Shown: one piece after another, positions 38,826-48,149 of the stretch
Layout: the number at the start of each line of letters is the position of its first letter
Numbering within the stretch: the first letter of the stretch is position 1
DNA from: Corynebacterium nuruki S6-4
GTDB lineage: Bacteria; Actinomycetota; Actinomycetes; Mycobacteriales; Mycobacteriaceae
DNA: 64,000 nt
Direction of reading: 5' to 3'
NCBI RefSeq assembly: GCF_007970465.1
Contig: NZ_CP042429.1
Span: 2,170,001 to 2,234,000 of the forward strand
Translations under genes and position numbers: made by a program
The notes under the pieces: generated by a model
Told to the model about the DNA's origin: nothing
The model's input: the letters and a program-made list of their open reading frames with translations, nothing else
Databases searched by the model: none

Positions 38826-40115
38826 ATGAGTATCGGGGGATACGGCGGGGGAACCGGCCGCGACAACCAGCACACGACAGACCGCACCGGGCACACTGCC
38901 GGCAGCACTGACGGCACTGACGGTGCTGCCGGCAGAGACCGGGCTGGCACAGACCGGGGCGGCACAGCAAGCGCGGCCGGCAGAGACCGGGCCGGCACAG
39001 CAGGCGCCGGCAGGATCCGCGACAATGTGGCGGCGGACCTGCTGCGCCCGCTCACTCCGGAGTGCGTCCCCACCGACTGGTACCTGGCCCGGGTCCGCCG
39101 GAGACACCGGCACAGCGATCACAGTCACCTGCTGAGCACCGCACCGATGACCCGCGCCGAACTGCGGAAAGCCGGGGTCACCCGGGCGCGGCTCCGGAAG
39201 TACTTCCGGCGGATCGAACGTGGCGTGCACGTCCACGTGGATGCACTGCTGCCGGCCAGGACGGCGTCCGGATGGCTCCGGGAGCGCCGTATCCCGGCGG
39301 TGACCCTGGTCAGGGCGCACCTCCTCACCCACCCGGACCGTATCGCCACCGGCTTCGCCGCCGGGGCGGTCTACGGCATGCGGTACTTCGTCGACGAGGA
39401 ACGGCTGGAATTCCTCGTACCCAACGGCGGACACACCGATACGCCGCCCCCGCACCTGCGGCTGTCCCGGACCCGGGCTCTCGCAGACCACCGCCGCAGG
39501 GCACGCTCCCCCGACCCCCGGTTCCGGTCGCACCTGTGCACCGGGCCGGTGACGACGCTCGCGCGGATGATCCTGGCGGTCATGGAACAGGACGCCGCCC
39601 GGGACCGTCGGTGGCCGGTGCCCGACCTGACCCCGGTCCGGCCGCACCTCTCCCCCGGTTTCATCAGGTGTGTCCAGGTCAGTGACCATTTGCACCAGGT
39701 GTTCGGGGCGGAGGCGACGGGTCCGGTGGGACGCCTCGCCGAGGCGGGGGTTCCGGCCGATCTCGCGGCGGCGGTGCTGGGTGCGACGGATGTGGGGGCG
39801 GAATCACCGCCGGAGACGGTGCTGCGTCTGGCGGTGGCGGATCTGGCACCGGGCCTGCGCAGCCAGATCCCGGTGTTCCGGGAGAACGGGACGCTGCTGA
39901 CCTCGGTCGATCTGGGGTGGGAGGACCGGCGGGTCCACCTGTTCTACGACGGTGGACACCATCTGGAGGACGGGCAGCGCGACCATGATTCCGAGGTCCT
40001 GGCCGTTCTCCAGCAGGACGGTGGCCGGGTGTTCCGGGTGACGGCGGGCATGATCCGGGACGTCGGTGAGGTGCGGAAACTCAGGGAACGTGTCGCGGCG
40101 GCGCTCGCCGCGTGA
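38826..40115 (+). CDS. DUF559/Vsr-like endonuclease-fold protein
   Basis: 429 aa. Gly/Ala/Arg/Thr-rich first 75 residues coded by direct repeats (GGCAGAGACCGGG copies near 38930 and 38982). A middle part has MTRAELRKAGVTRARLRKYF and RRIERGVHVHVDALLPAR, resembling the winged-helix region of AbiEi-like or DUF559-linked proteins. The C-terminal PD-(D/E)xK-like part reads TSVDLGWEDRRVHLFYDGGHH and ends in QQDGGRVFRVTAGMI. Most relatives I know have EYDG where this has FYDG, so nuclease activity is doubtful. CATACT lies 7 nt before the ATG. Confidence 0.6.
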   Translation: MSIGGYGGGTGRDNQHTTDRTGHTAGSTDGTDGAAGRDRAGTDRGGTASAAGRDRAGTAGAGRIRDNVAADLLRPLTPECVPTDWYLARVRRRHRHSDHSHLLSTAPMTRAELRKAGVTRARLRKYFRRIERGVHVHVDALLPARTASGWLRERRIPAVTLVRAHLLTHPDRIATGFAAGAVYGMRYFVDEERLEFLVPNGGHTDTPPPHLRLSRTRALADHRRRARSPDPRFRSHLCTGPVTTLARMILAVMEQDAARDRRWPVPDLTPVRPHLSPGFIRCVQVSDHLHQVFGAEATGPVGRLAEAGVPADLAAAVLGATDVGAESPPETVLRLAVADLAPGLRSQIPVFRENGTLLTSVDLGWEDRRVHLFYDGGHHLEDGQRDHDSEVLAVLQQDGGRVFRVTAGMIRDVGEVRKLRERVAAALAA

Positions 40116-40170
40116 CCCGTCGGCGCAGCGGGGGCTCAGTCGGGGCCCAGGCGGGGGCCCGTCCGGGGGC

Positions 40171-40500
40171 TCAGTCGAGGATGAACCTGGGCAGGAATGT
40201 CGTGGCGATGAGCAGGAACCACGGGATGAGCGCCCACACCGCCCCCATCAGCGGAGCCCAGGCGTGGAGCCGGCTCCACCGGCGGCTCGTGTTCACGCAC
40301 ACGCCGACGGCGCCGAGGAAGGCGATGACGATGGGGGCGATCGAGGTCACCGCGGCGTCCGGCGCGATGAGGTGGAGGATGAACCAGACGACCAACGTCG
40401 TCACCGGGACGCCGATTCCCCAGGACCAGGCGAGGCGTACCGCACGTCGCCGGTCCTCGTCTTCGAGGTGCTGGATGGGATCTGAACTGTTCACCGACAT
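40171..40500 (-). CDS. small membrane protein with three to four TM helices
   Basis: 109 aa. Charged cytoplasmic N-terminus (DPIQHLEDEDRRRAVRLAW), then helices IGVPVTTLVVWFILHLIAP, IAPIVIAFLGAVGVCVN and LMGAVWALIPWFLLIATTFL. It is the last of three minus-strand genes marR-usp-this one, but a TAGACT box at 40512-40517 about 10 nt from its ATG may give it its own promoter. Family not recognised; function unknown. Confidence 0.7.
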   Translation of the reverse strand: MSVNSSDPIQHLEDEDRRRAVRLAWSWGIGVPVTTLVVWFILHLIAPDAAVTSIAPIVIAFLGAVGVCVNTSRRWSRLHAWAPLMGAVWALIPWFLLIATTFLPRFILD

Positions 40501-40555
40501 GGTGCCACCCAGTCTACCCGGTTCACAGGGGTGGGTACCCTCCCGTGAACTGCGG

Positions 40556-41548
40556 TCAGACGGCGCTGATCAGGACGGGAGCCGGGGAGGTCCGCAGGAT
40601 CTGGTTGGTGGAGGGGCCGATGAACACCCGGTTGAAGGATCCGAGGACGGACGACCCGACGACGAGCAGGTCCCCCTTCTTCCAGTGCAGTGCGTCGACG
40701 GCGTCCTGCCAGGTTGTCCCGGTCCCGGTCTCCGCGGTGACGGTGAGCTCGGGATGCCGTTCGAGGGCGCGGTGCACGCCGCGGTCGAGCAGTGCCGCGG
40801 CCTCGGCGAGCCAGGCCCGTGAGGCGGCCCGGACGCCGGCTGTGTCGGTGGCGCCGGCTGTCCCGGCTGCGTCGGCGCCCGGCAGCGGCTCGGTCGCGGG
40901 GTACATGGTGGCGGCGGCCGGGGTGAGGGCGACCAGTCGCAGCGGCACCTCCCAGCGTGCGGCCCGGTCCGCGGCGTGGCGCAGTGCCTGCCGGGACTGT
41001 TCGGTGTCGACGTACGCACAGGTCACACGGGTCACGCCGCGGCGGGACAGGACCGGCTCGTTGGGGGCCGTGAGGACGGGCAGTGGCGAGCAGTGCAGCA
41101 GGGCGTCGGCGGTCGCGCCGGTGCGGAAGTGCCCGGCCGGGGCGTCCTCCCGTGACCCGATGAGGATGAGGTCGGCGCCGAAGTCCTGGGCGGCATCGGT
41201 GAGGGCGGTCGTCTCGGAATGGCTGACGACGGGGTCGGTGCTGTCGGGGACGTCGATCATGTCGTCGGGGACGCCCGCCTCCCGCAGGGCGGTCACCGCC
41301 GAGCGGCGGGCCGCGGCGGATTCGCGGACGGCCCAGTCGTCGAAGGCGCGGCGGCCGGCGGCACGGCCGGCGTCAGAGGCGGTGTCCGGGCCGGTCCCGC
41401 CGTCCTCCGGCCACAGGCGCGGGATGACGGTCACCGGTCGGACGAGGACCGGCTGACTGCGGGCGAGCCAGGCGGCGACGGCGGCGGTGCCGGAGACCGG
41501 ATGGCCGACGGTGGGGCGCCAGGCCAGGAGAATGCGCTGAGGACGCAC
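40556..41548 (-). CDS. tandem universal stress protein (UspA repeat x2)
   Basis: 330 aa. N-terminal Usp domain RILLAWRPTVGHPVSGTAAV with IGSREDAPAGHFRTGATADA; C-terminal domain VTCAYVDTEQSRQALRHAAD with the ATP-binding motif VGSSVLGSFNRVFIGPSTNQ. The G-x2-G-x9-G-(S/T) pattern is intact in the second domain and weaker in the first. GTG start 4 bases after the marR stop, so marR and usp are one operon. Role: stress survival, inferred from the family. Confidence 0.9.
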   Translation of the reverse strand: MRPQRILLAWRPTVGHPVSGTAAVAAWLARSQPVLVRPVTVIPRLWPEDGGTGPDTASDAGRAAGRRAFDDWAVRESAAARRSAVTALREAGVPDDMIDVPDSTDPVVSHSETTALTDAAQDFGADLILIGSREDAPAGHFRTGATADALLHCSPLPVLTAPNEPVLSRRGVTRVTCAYVDTEQSRQALRHAADRAARWEVPLRLVALTPAAATMYPATEPLPGADAAGTAGATDTAGVRAASRAWLAEAAALLDRGVHRALERHPELTVTAETGTGTTWQDAVDALHWKKGDLLVVGSSVLGSFNRVFIGPSTNQILRTSPAPVLISAV

Positions 41549-41552
41549 AGTG

Positions 41553-42044
41553 TCAGTTCTCGTCGCTCTTCTTCTCGTCGGACTTCGTTTCCGTGCCGGT
41601 CCCCTTGACGTGCGGACCGAAGGTCTCGAGGATGCGGTCGAACAGCGGGAGGGCGCCCTCGACGGTGCTGAGCTCCTCCTGGTTCAGGCCGGCGAGGAGG
41701 GTCTCGATCTGGGCGTCCCGCTCCTTGCCGATCGCGGCGAGCTGGGTGGTGCCCTCTTCGGTGAGGCGGACGCGGACGCCGCGGCGGTCGCTGACGTCGC
41801 GCACGCGGGAGACCAGGCCGAGCTGCTCGAGGTGGTTCACCGCGTTGGACGCGGTGGGCATGCGGATCGCCTCGAGGTCGGCGATCTGGCTGATGCGCAG
41901 CGGGCCGTTGTCGGCGAGGTTCATCATGATGGAGAGCTGGGCCATGCTGATGCTCGACGAGGCTGTCTGCCGGAAATAGAGGAGGTACAGCCGGGTGAGC
42001 ACGGGGCGCAGCCGCTGGGCGACATCGTGGATGGAGACGGTCAT
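41553..42044 (-). CDS. MarR-family transcriptional regulator
   Basis: 163 aa. Winged helix: GPLRISQIADLEAIRMPTAS followed by NAVNHLEQLGLVSRVRDVSD and DRRGVRVRLTEEG, the MarR wing. The tail is a Lys/Asp/Glu-rich ending (TETKSDEKKSDEN). The ATG at 42042-42044 is preceded by TAAGTT (42052-42057), 7 nt away. Overlong frames upstream are antisense to ino1. It probably regulates the usp gene 4 bases downstream; ligand unknown. Confidence 0.9.
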   Translation of the reverse strand: MTVSIHDVAQRLRPVLTRLYLLYFRQTASSSISMAQLSIMMNLADNGPLRISQIADLEAIRMPTASNAVNHLEQLGLVSRVRDVSDRRGVRVRLTEEGTTQLAAIGKERDAQIETLLAGLNQEELSTVEGALPLFDRILETFGPHVKGTGTETKSDEKKSDEN

Positions 42045-42211
42045 GTGCTTAAACTTACCCGTTCTTCCCCCAATTGGTTCACTCGAGGGGAATGTTCTGC
42101 GAAGATAGCCGTCCGCCCGCGACGGCGTGGTCGCGGGCGGGGCGTGGTGGAGGAGAGACCGGCGCAGCGTCGGAGAGGGGTCGACGCCGGCCGGGACAGG
42201 GCCGGGAGGGC

Positions 42212-43309
42212 CTACTCGCCGGCGATGAAGGCCTCGAGGTCGAGGCGGCCCTGGTCGTCGTTGACCTGGTGGCGCGGGGACTTCATGAGGTAGGTGGAGG
42301 CCGGGTCGACGGAGCCGCCGATGCCGCGGTCGAGGGCGATCTTCGCGGCGCGCACCGCGTCGATGATGACGCCCGCGGAGTTCGGGGAGTCCCAGACCTC
42401 GAGCTTGTACTCGAGGTTCAGCGGCACGTCGCCGAAGGCGCGGCCCTCGAGGCGGATGAAGGCCCACTTGCGGTCGTCGAGCCACTCGACGTGGTCGGAC
42501 GGGCCGATGTGGACGTTGCGGTCGGAGATCTTGCCGGCCAGTTCACCGTGCAGGTTGGAGGTGACGGCCTGGGTCTTGGAGACCTTCTTGGACTCCAGGC
42601 GCTCGCGCTCGAGCATGTTCTTGAAGTCCATGTTGCCGCCGACGTTGAGCTGGTAGGTCCGGTCGACGGTCACGCCGCGGTCCTCGAAGAGCTTCGCGAG
42701 GACGCGGTGGGTGATGGTGGCGCCGACCTGGCTCTTGATGTCGTCGCCGACGATCGGGACGCCGGCGTCGGCGAACTTCTTCTCCCACTCGGGGTCGGAG
42801 GCGATGAAGACCGGCAGGGCGTTGACGAAGGCGACGCCGGCGTCGAGGGCGCACTGGGCGTAGAACTTGTCGGCCTCCTCGGAACCCACCGGGAGGTAGC
42901 AGACCAGGACGTCGGTGCCGGCGTCCTTCAGGGTCTTGACGATGTCGTCGTGGGTCGGCTCGGGGGCCGTGGACTCCTCGATGGTCTCGCGGTAGTACTT
43001 GCCCAGGCCGTCGAGGGTGACGCCGCGCTGGACGGTGACACCGGTCTCCGGCACGTCGCAGATCTTGATGGTGCAGTTCTGGCCGGACTCGGTCGCCTCG
43101 GCGACGTCCTTGCCGACCTTGTCCGCGTCCACGTCGAACGCGGCGACGAGGTTGACGTCGTGGACGTGGTAGCCGCCGAACCGGACATGCATGAGGCCGG
43201 GGACGGTGGCGTCGTCCGGGGTGTCCTTGTAGTACTCGAGTCCCTGGATAAGGGAGGTGGCGCAGTTGCCGATGCCGACGATGGCGAGGTTGATCTTCGA
43301 ATCACTCAT
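42212..43309 (-). CDS. ino1: inositol-1-phosphate (myo-inositol-3-phosphate) synthase
   Basis: 365 aa NAD-dependent enzyme converting glucose-6-phosphate to inositol phosphate, the precursor of phosphatidylinositol, mannosylated lipids and mycothiol. NAD-binding [19 protein letters not shown] at the N-terminus; [39 protein letters not shown] and [24 protein letters not shown] residues in the catalytic half; ending [11 protein letters not shown]. Divergent from DUF5318, as in mycobacteria. TAGTGT (43318-43323) lies 8 nt before the ATG. No IpsA-type regulator gene is adjacent. Confidence 0.95.
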   Translation of the reverse strand: MSDSKINLAIVGIGNCATSLIQGLEYYKDTPDDATVPGLMHVRFGGYHVHDVNLVAAFDVDADKVGKDVAEATESGQNCTIKICDVPETGVTVQRGVTLDGLGKYYRETIEESTAPEPTHDDIVKTLKDAGTDVLVCYLPVGSEEADKFYAQCALDAGVAFVNALPVFIASDPEWEKKFADAGVPIVGDDIKSQVGATITHRVLAKLFEDRGVTVDRTYQLNVGGNMDFKNMLERERLESKKVSKTQAVTSNLHGELAGKISDRNVHIGPSDHVEWLDDRKWAFIRLEGRAFGDVPLNLEYKLEVWDSPNSAGVIIDAVRAAKIALDRGIGGSVDPASTYLMKSPRHQVNDDQGRLDLEAFIAGE

Positions 43310-43437
43310 GGCTCAGCACACTAGCCCCGGAAATCGGAAAAACCCCACGTCGAAGGCGTGTTTTCGGGTACTTTACCGGTTAACCGGAGGGCTTGACCGA
43401 TTCAGGACCGGGGCGGGCCGGGGTTAGAATCGTGGGC

Positions 43438-43872
43438 GTGTGCGCCGACCTCCAGCCCCTGCCGCCCGTGCCTGAACCGACCCGGTCGATCTCCCGTGAG
43501 CTCGACCGGCGCCGGGTCCTGCGGGCGGTGAGGTCCGGGGAAATCCCCCGTTCCAGGGTGTGTGACGCGGACCGCGCCGTCACGGCCAGTGCGGAGGTCC
43601 TCGGGACGCCGACCGGCCGGGACTGCCCGGTCTGCGGGGCGTCCGCGGCGTCCGGGGCACTGCGGACCACACAGTGGATCCACGGCTCAGCAATAGGTGA
43701 AAAGTCAGGGACGGCGCGTAGTCTGTCGGAGATACGGCACATCCTGGCCAGTCTGTCCCCGGGTGACGACATCACAGTCCACGTCGTCGAAGTCTGCCTG
43801 CACTGCAGGTGGAACTGCCTCCTGCGGGAAGACCGGTACGAGAACCAAACGGAAGACCAGCTAGGTGACTAA
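43438..43872 (+). CDS. DUF5318 protein (zinc-ribbon-like)
   Basis: 144 aa. Conserved Cys pairs CPVCGAS and CLHCRWNC suggest a metal-binding ribbon. The N-terminal SRELDRRRVLRAVRSGEIPR and VCDADRAVTASAEVLG are typical of the actinobacterial family found between ino1 and ponA. Start: GTG at 43438 with TAGAAT at 43425-43430, 7 nt upstream; a longer ATG-initiated frame crosses this promoter. The stop overlaps the ponA GTG by 8 bases. Function unknown; the coupling suggests a link to wall synthesis. Confidence 0.82.
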   Translation: MCADLQPLPPVPEPTRSISRELDRRRVLRAVRSGEIPRSRVCDADRAVTASAEVLGTPTGRDCPVCGASAASGALRTTQWIHGSAIGEKSGTARSLSEIRHILASLSPGDDITVHVVEVCLHCRWNCLLREDRYENQTEDQLGD

Positions 43873-46096
43873 CCAGACGAACAACACTGACGAGGCCGCG
43901 GACAACGGCAAGCGCACGGTGCGCACGCGCCGGCGCAAGCCGGTGTGGAAGCGACTGATCACGACGGTGCTCTCTGTCATCGCCGTCCTCATCATCGTTC
44001 CGCTCGTGGCCTTCTTCGCCGCGTACGCCGTGACCAAGGTCCCGGAACCGGATGAACTGGTGACCAACCAGATCTCCAACATCTACGCCCAGGACGGGAG
44101 CACGGAGATCGCACGGATCGTGCCGCCGGAGGGCAACCGCACGAACGTCAGCATCGACCAGATCCCGGAGTCCGTGCGCAAGGCGGTCATCTCCGCCGAG
44201 GACCGTGACTTCGACTCGAACAGCGGGTTCTCGGTGACCGGCTTCGGCCGTGCCGCGCTCGGCCAGCTGACCGGCAACTCCTCGGCCGGCGGTGGCTCGA
44301 CGATCACCCAGCAGTACGTGAAGAACGCGGTCGTCGGTGACGAGCGCAGCCTGGTCCGCAAGGGCAAGGAGCTGGTCGTCTCCGCCAAGATGACCCGGGA
44401 GTGGTCGAAGGACGAGATCCTCGAGGCCTACCTCAACACCATCTACTTCGGGCGGAACGCCTACGGCATCAGTGCCGCGGCGAAGGCCTACTTCAGCAAG
44501 GCCCCGGGGGATCTGACCCCCGAGGAGGGCGCGGTGCTCGCCGCGGCGATCCAGCGGCCCAGCCAGCTGGACCCGTGGACGAACCGCCAGGAGGCGGAGC
44601 AGCGCTGGAACTACGTCATGGACGGCATGGTCGGCCTCGGCGTGTTCGACAAGGCACAGCGGGACGCCGCGGCGTACCCGGAGGTCGTCGACCCCGCCAC
44701 CACGCAGGAGACGTCGGTGGCCGAGGGCACCAACGGCCTGATCAAGACGCAGGTGCTCAACGAACTCGCCTCGCAGGGCATCACCGAGGAGACGGTGAAC
44801 ACCAGCGGTCTGAAGATCACCACGACGATCGACCCGGCCGCCCAGCAGGAGGCCGTGGATGCGGTGACCCACAAGCTGGACGCCGCCGACGACGACGTCC
44901 GCGGTGCGCTGGTGTCCGTCGACCCCCGCAACGGCGGGGTGAAGTCCTACTACGGCGGTGACGACCCGAACGGGCTCGACTGGGCGAACGCCGGTCTGCA
45001 GACCGGTTCGACCTTCAAGATCTTCACCCTCACGGCCGCGGTGGAACAGGGCATCCCGACCAGTACGCTGTACGACTCGTCCCCGGTCACCACCGGCGGC
45101 ACGCTGGTGCAGAATGACTCCGGTGAAACCTGCGGCACCTGTTCGCTGGCACAGGCGCTGAAGATGTCGCTCAACACGACCTTCATCCGGCTGACCCGTG
45201 ACCTCAACGGTGGCGCGGAGGCGGTCGCCGACATGGCGCACCAGATGGGTGTGGCCAAGGAGCTCCCCGGTATCGGTGAGACCCTGAAGGAGAACGGCGG
45301 TGCCCCCTTCGAGGGCATCACCCTGGGTCAGTACCAGACCCGGCCGCTGGACATGGCGTCCGGTCTGGCGACCCTGGCGAACCGCGGCAAGTACTTCCCC
45401 GCGCACTTCGTCCAGAAGGTCGAGTCCGCCGGCGGTGAGGTTCTCATGGACAACGGCGACATGGAGGGCACCCAGGTGATCAAGCCGGAGACCGCGGACG
45501 CCGTGGTCTCCGCGATGCAGCCGATCGCCGGGTACTCGAACAACCACGATCTCGCCGGCCGCGTCTCGGCCGCGAAGACCGGTACCGCCCAGCTGGGCGA
45601 CACCGGACAGAACAAGGACGCCTGGATGATCGGTGCGACCCCCCAGCTCGCCACGGCGGTCTGGCTGGGCAATGTCGACGGCCAGCCGCTGTACGACATG
45701 ACCCGCGGCGGCTCGATGTACGGCTCGATGTCGCCCGCCGACATCTGGAAGTCCTACATGGACGCCGCACTGGTCAACGAGCCGGCCGAGCAGTTCGGTG
45801 AGGGCGGCTCGGGCGCCGCCGCCTCGGGTGGATCGGGCTACAGTGCCGGGACCGGTGCCGGCGCGGGGACCGGGGCCGGCACCGGCGCCGGAACGGGTGC
45901 GGCGACCGGTCAGGGCACCGGCTCGACCGAGGAGGACGCCACGGGTGGTGCCGGTACGACCGGCGGAACCGGTGGCGGCGCCGGCCAGCAGCCTGCGCCG
46001 GGCGGCGGGGCACCCGCCGGTGGACAGCCGGGACGTGGCGGCGATCTGCCGGACGTCGGCCAGATGCTCGACAACCTCCTCAACGGAGGCCGGTGA
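43865..46096 (+). CDS. ponA: class A penicillin-binding protein (transglycosylase/transpeptidase)
   Basis: 743 aa bifunctional peptidoglycan synthase. Cytoplasmic basic N-terminus, TM helix LITTVLSVIAVLIIVPLVAF, GT51 domain with SAEDRDFDSNSGFSVTGFGR near residue 111 and GGGSTITQQYVKNAV near 142. The transpeptidase domain has the STFK nucleophile box near 381 (GLQTGSTFKIFTLT), SLN near 435 and KTGTAQ near 571. The C-terminal 100 residues are Gly/Ala/Thr-rich (GAGTGAGTGAGTGA) and probably extend into the wall. GTG start overlapping DUF5318. Homologue of mycobacterial PonA1 by position. Confidence 0.95.
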   Translation: MTNQTNNTDEAADNGKRTVRTRRRKPVWKRLITTVLSVIAVLIIVPLVAFFAAYAVTKVPEPDELVTNQISNIYAQDGSTEIARIVPPEGNRTNVSIDQIPESVRKAVISAEDRDFDSNSGFSVTGFGRAALGQLTGNSSAGGGSTITQQYVKNAVVGDERSLVRKGKELVVSAKMTREWSKDEILEAYLNTIYFGRNAYGISAAAKAYFSKAPGDLTPEEGAVLAAAIQRPSQLDPWTNRQEAEQRWNYVMDGMVGLGVFDKAQRDAAAYPEVVDPATTQETSVAEGTNGLIKTQVLNELASQGITEETVNTSGLKITTTIDPAAQQEAVDAVTHKLDAADDDVRGALVSVDPRNGGVKSYYGGDDPNGLDWANAGLQTGSTFKIFTLTAAVEQGIPTSTLYDSSPVTTGGTLVQNDSGETCGTCSLAQALKMSLNTTFIRLTRDLNGGAEAVADMAHQMGVAKELPGIGETLKENGGAPFEGITLGQYQTRPLDMASGLATLANRGKYFPAHFVQKVESAGGEVLMDNGDMEGTQVIKPETADAVVSAMQPIAGYSNNHDLAGRVSAAKTGTAQLGDTGQNKDAWMIGATPQLATAVWLGNVDGQPLYDMTRGGSMYGSMSPADIWKSYMDAALVNEPAEQFGEGGSGAAASGGSGYSAGTGAGAGTGAGTGAGTGAATGQGTGSTEEDATGGAGTTGGTGGGAGQQPAPGGGAPAGGQPGRGGDLPDVGQMLDNLLNGGR

Positions 46097-46278
46097 CGGT
46101 GGACACCGGAGTGCTGGTCACGATGGCCAGCGTCTTCATCGGATTTCTCCTGTTCGGCGGTGCCTACGCGAGCTACGAGCACAAGCGGCCGCCGCGGGTG
46201 ATCTGGGGGTTGTTCGCGGTCGCGGTCGTGTTCATCACGCTGGTGCCGCTGGGGATCGCGGTGTTCTGGGCGAGCTGA
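46093..46278 (+). CDS. small two-TM membrane protein downstream of ponA
   Basis: 61 aa. Two helices, VLVTMASVFIGFLLFGGAYA and VIWGLFAVAVVFITLVPLGI, joined by the basic loop YEHKRPPR. GTG start within GTGA overlapping the ponA stop, so it is translationally coupled to the PBP. No family recognised. May be an accessory of the PBP; this is inference from coupling only. Confidence 0.65.
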   Translation: MTVDTGVLVTMASVFIGFLLFGGAYASYEHKRPPRVIWGLFAVAVVFITLVPLGIAVFWAS

Positions 46279-46369
46279 GATCGTGGCGGGGACCGGGGTC
46301 GGGGAGTCCGGGGTCGGTGCTCCCCGGTCGGGGTACCCGGGACCGGCCGTAGGGGGCGGTGTCCGGGGT

Positions 46370-46425
46370 TTGGGGGTATGACCTGCGGCGTGTATGCTGA
46401 GAGGGTTGCTGACGCAACGACCCTC
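46370..46425 (+). promoter_or_regulatory. rpsF promoter and leader hairpin
   Basis: TTGGGG (46370-46375), 17-nt spacer, TATGCT (46393-46398). The transcript would begin near a hairpin GAGGG-TTGC (46401-46409), loop tgac, GCAA (46414-46417), bulge cga, CCCTC (46421-46425). Such a leader could serve autogenous control by ribosomal proteins, but I cannot assign it to a known motif. The 46279-46369 stretch before it holds nothing recognisable. Confidence 0.5.
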
Positions 46426-46485
46426 CTGCCGCTCCCGATCCCGGGTGCGGCCGAAAACACAAGACCACAGGAGGTGATGAGGTCC

Positions 46486-46776
46486 GTGCGTCAATACGAG
46501 ATGATGATCATCATCGACCCGTCCCAGGACGAGCGCACCGTTGGCTCGTCGCTCGATAAGTTCCTCGAGACGGTGCGCAAGGAAAACGGTACGGTCGACA
46601 ATGTCGACATCTGGGGCAAGCGTCGCCTGGAGTACCCGATCAACAAGCAGGCCGAGGGCATCTACGCCGTCGTCGACCTGCACTGCGAGTCGGCCACCGT
46701 CCAGGAGCTCGACCGTCTGCTCAACCTGAACGACACGATCATGCGCACCAAGGTGCTGCGCAAGGACGCCAAGTAG
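46486..46776 (+). CDS. rpsF: 30S ribosomal protein S6
   Basis: 96 aa, beginning [20 protein letters not shown], with [18 protein letters not shown] and ending [12 protein letters not shown], the standard S6. Start GTG at 46486: a full AGGAGGTGAT anti-SD match at 46469-46478 precedes it; an ATG at 46477 lies inside that site. First gene of rpsF-ssb-rplI. Confidence 0.95.
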   Translation: MRQYEMMIIIDPSQDERTVGSSLDKFLETVRKENGTVDNVDIWGKRRLEYPINKQAEGIYAVVDLHCESATVQELDRLLNLNDTIMRTKVLRKDAK

Positions 46777-46824
46777 CCCACCGGCTCCTCGGCGAGATCA
46801 GAAACGGACAGAGGGAGATAGCAC

Positions 46825-47460
46825 ATGGCACAGGGAGATACCCCGATCACCGTCGTCGGCAACCTCGTTGCTGACCCGGAGCTCCGGTACACGCCCAGTG
46901 GCGCGGCCGTCGCGAACTTCCGCGTCGCCTCCACGCCCCGACGGTTCGACTCACAGTCGAACCAGTGGGTCGACGGTGAAGCTCTCTTCCTCACCTGCAA
47001 CGTCTGGCGCCAGGCCGCCGAGAACGTCGCGAACTCCCTGAACAAGGGAGACCGCGTGATCGTCTCCGGCCGCCTGCGCCAGCGGTCCTACGAAACCCGC
47101 GAGGGTGAGAAGCGCACCGTGTTCGAGGTAGAGGTCGACGAGGTTGGCCCGTCTCTCCGGTACGCCACCGCGCAGGTCGCCAAGACCCCCCGTCAGGGTG
47201 GTCAGGGCGGTTTCCAGGGAAACCAGGGGGGCTTCAACGCCCCGCAGGGTAACCAGGGCGGTTTCGGCGGACAGAATGCGTCGCAGGGTAACGGCGGCAA
47301 CCAGGGTGGGTTCACCCGGAACGCTCCGCAGCAGGGGCGTCCGCAGAACAACCCGGGGAACCAGGGTGGTTTCGGTGGCGGCGGTGCCGCGGCCGACGAC
47401 GACCCGTGGAACTCCGCCCCGCAGTCCGGTTTCGGCGACGGCGACGAGCCGCCGTTCTGA
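46825..47460 (+). CDS. ssb: single-stranded DNA-binding protein
   Basis: 211 aa. OB-fold N-terminal domain ([60 protein letters not shown]). A long Gly/Gln/Asn-rich linker made of GGF-type repeats ([20 protein letters not shown]) is encoded by DNA repeats of GGTAACCAGGG type. The acidic tip is GDGDEPPF, the peptide that recruits replication and repair partners. ATG start with GGGAGA upstream. The long linker is usual in actinobacteria. Confidence 0.95.
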   Translation: MAQGDTPITVVGNLVADPELRYTPSGAAVANFRVASTPRRFDSQSNQWVDGEALFLTCNVWRQAAENVANSLNKGDRVIVSGRLRQRSYETREGEKRTVFEVEVDEVGPSLRYATAQVAKTPRQGGQGGFQGNQGGFNAPQGNQGGFGGQNASQGNGGNQGGFTRNAPQQGRPQNNPGNQGGFGGGGAAADDDPWNSAPQSGFGDGDEPPF

Positions 47461-47505
47461 TCTCGTGCCCCGACAAATCCCCAGAACAACGAAAGGCAAC
47501 GGATC

Positions 47506-47958
47506 ATGAAGCTGATCCTCACCGCCGCCGTTGACAACCTCGGTGTCCCGGGCGACATCGTCGAGGTCAAGGCGGGCTACGGCCGTAACTACCTGCTCCC
47601 GCGCGGGCTGGCCATCGTGGCGACGAAGGGTGCCGAGGCGCAGGTGGAGAACATCCGCCGCGCCCAGGCCGACAAGGTCATCCGCGATCTGGACCACGCC
47701 AACGAGGTCAAGGCAGAGATCGATCACCTCCAGGGTGTGACGGTCACCGTGCGTACCTCCGAGAAGGGCAAGCTCTTCGGCTCCATCAGTGCCGCCGACA
47801 TCGCTGCCGCGGTCAAGGCCGCCGGCGGCCACGAGCTCGACAAGCGCACCATCCTGCTGAACCAGGGCGACGTCAAGGCGACCGGTTCCTACAACGTCGA
47901 CGTGAAGCTGCACCCGCAGGTCACGGCGTCCCTCAACTTCAAGGTGGTCGCTGCGTAG
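47506..47958 (+). CDS. rplI: 50S ribosomal protein L9
   Basis: 150 aa. N-terminal MKLILTAAVDNLGVPGDIVE and the conserved VKAGYGRNYLLPRGLAIVAT, a long central helix, and a C-terminal domain with GKLFGSISAADIA. Directly follows ssb; no rpsR gene lies between them, unlike mycobacteria. GAAAGG ribosome site 9 nt upstream. Ends the operon before a strong hairpin at 48107-48149. Confidence 0.95.
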   Translation: MKLILTAAVDNLGVPGDIVEVKAGYGRNYLLPRGLAIVATKGAEAQVENIRRAQADKVIRDLDHANEVKAEIDHLQGVTVTVRTSEKGKLFGSISAADIAAAVKAAGGHELDKRTILLNQGDVKATGSYNVDVKLHPQVTASLNFKVVAA

Positions 47959-47987
47959 CAGCCGATCCCCGCGACGCCCCACCGTTC

Positions 47988-48033
47988 CGGCCCAGACACC
48001 CGGGACGTATCCACCGTCGGCCCAGACACCCGG
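47988..48033. repeat. 16-bp direct repeat after rplI
   Basis: CGGCCCAGACACCCGG occurs at 47988-48003 and 48018-48033 (30-bp period), each preceded by ACCGT. It begins the 780-bp gap before dnaB. Confidence 0.6.
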
Positions 48034-48106
48034 CGCCGCCCGTCCGTGCAGTACGGGCAGTGGACAACGGGGGCGTCCCCATGCATTCCACTGGACAACA
48101 GCACAT

Positions 48107-48149
48107 CACGGACCCGTCCCCGCGGACTTTCGCGGGGGTCGGGTCCGTG
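48107..48149 (+). terminator. strong hairpin ending the rpsF-ssb-rplI transcript
   Basis: Arms 48107-48124 (CACGGACCCGTCCCCGCG) and 48131-48149 pair almost fully (one small bulge) around a 6-nt loop GACTTT. A second perfect 8-bp hairpin CTCCGGCC/GGCCGGAG follows at 48165-48185. Confidence 0.7.

Noticed and set aside
48059..48067. Extra DnaA box AGTGGACAA after rplI
   Set aside because: One mismatch, isolated, and part of a CCACTGG/CAGTGG pairing next to the terminator; not counted in the dnaB cluster.
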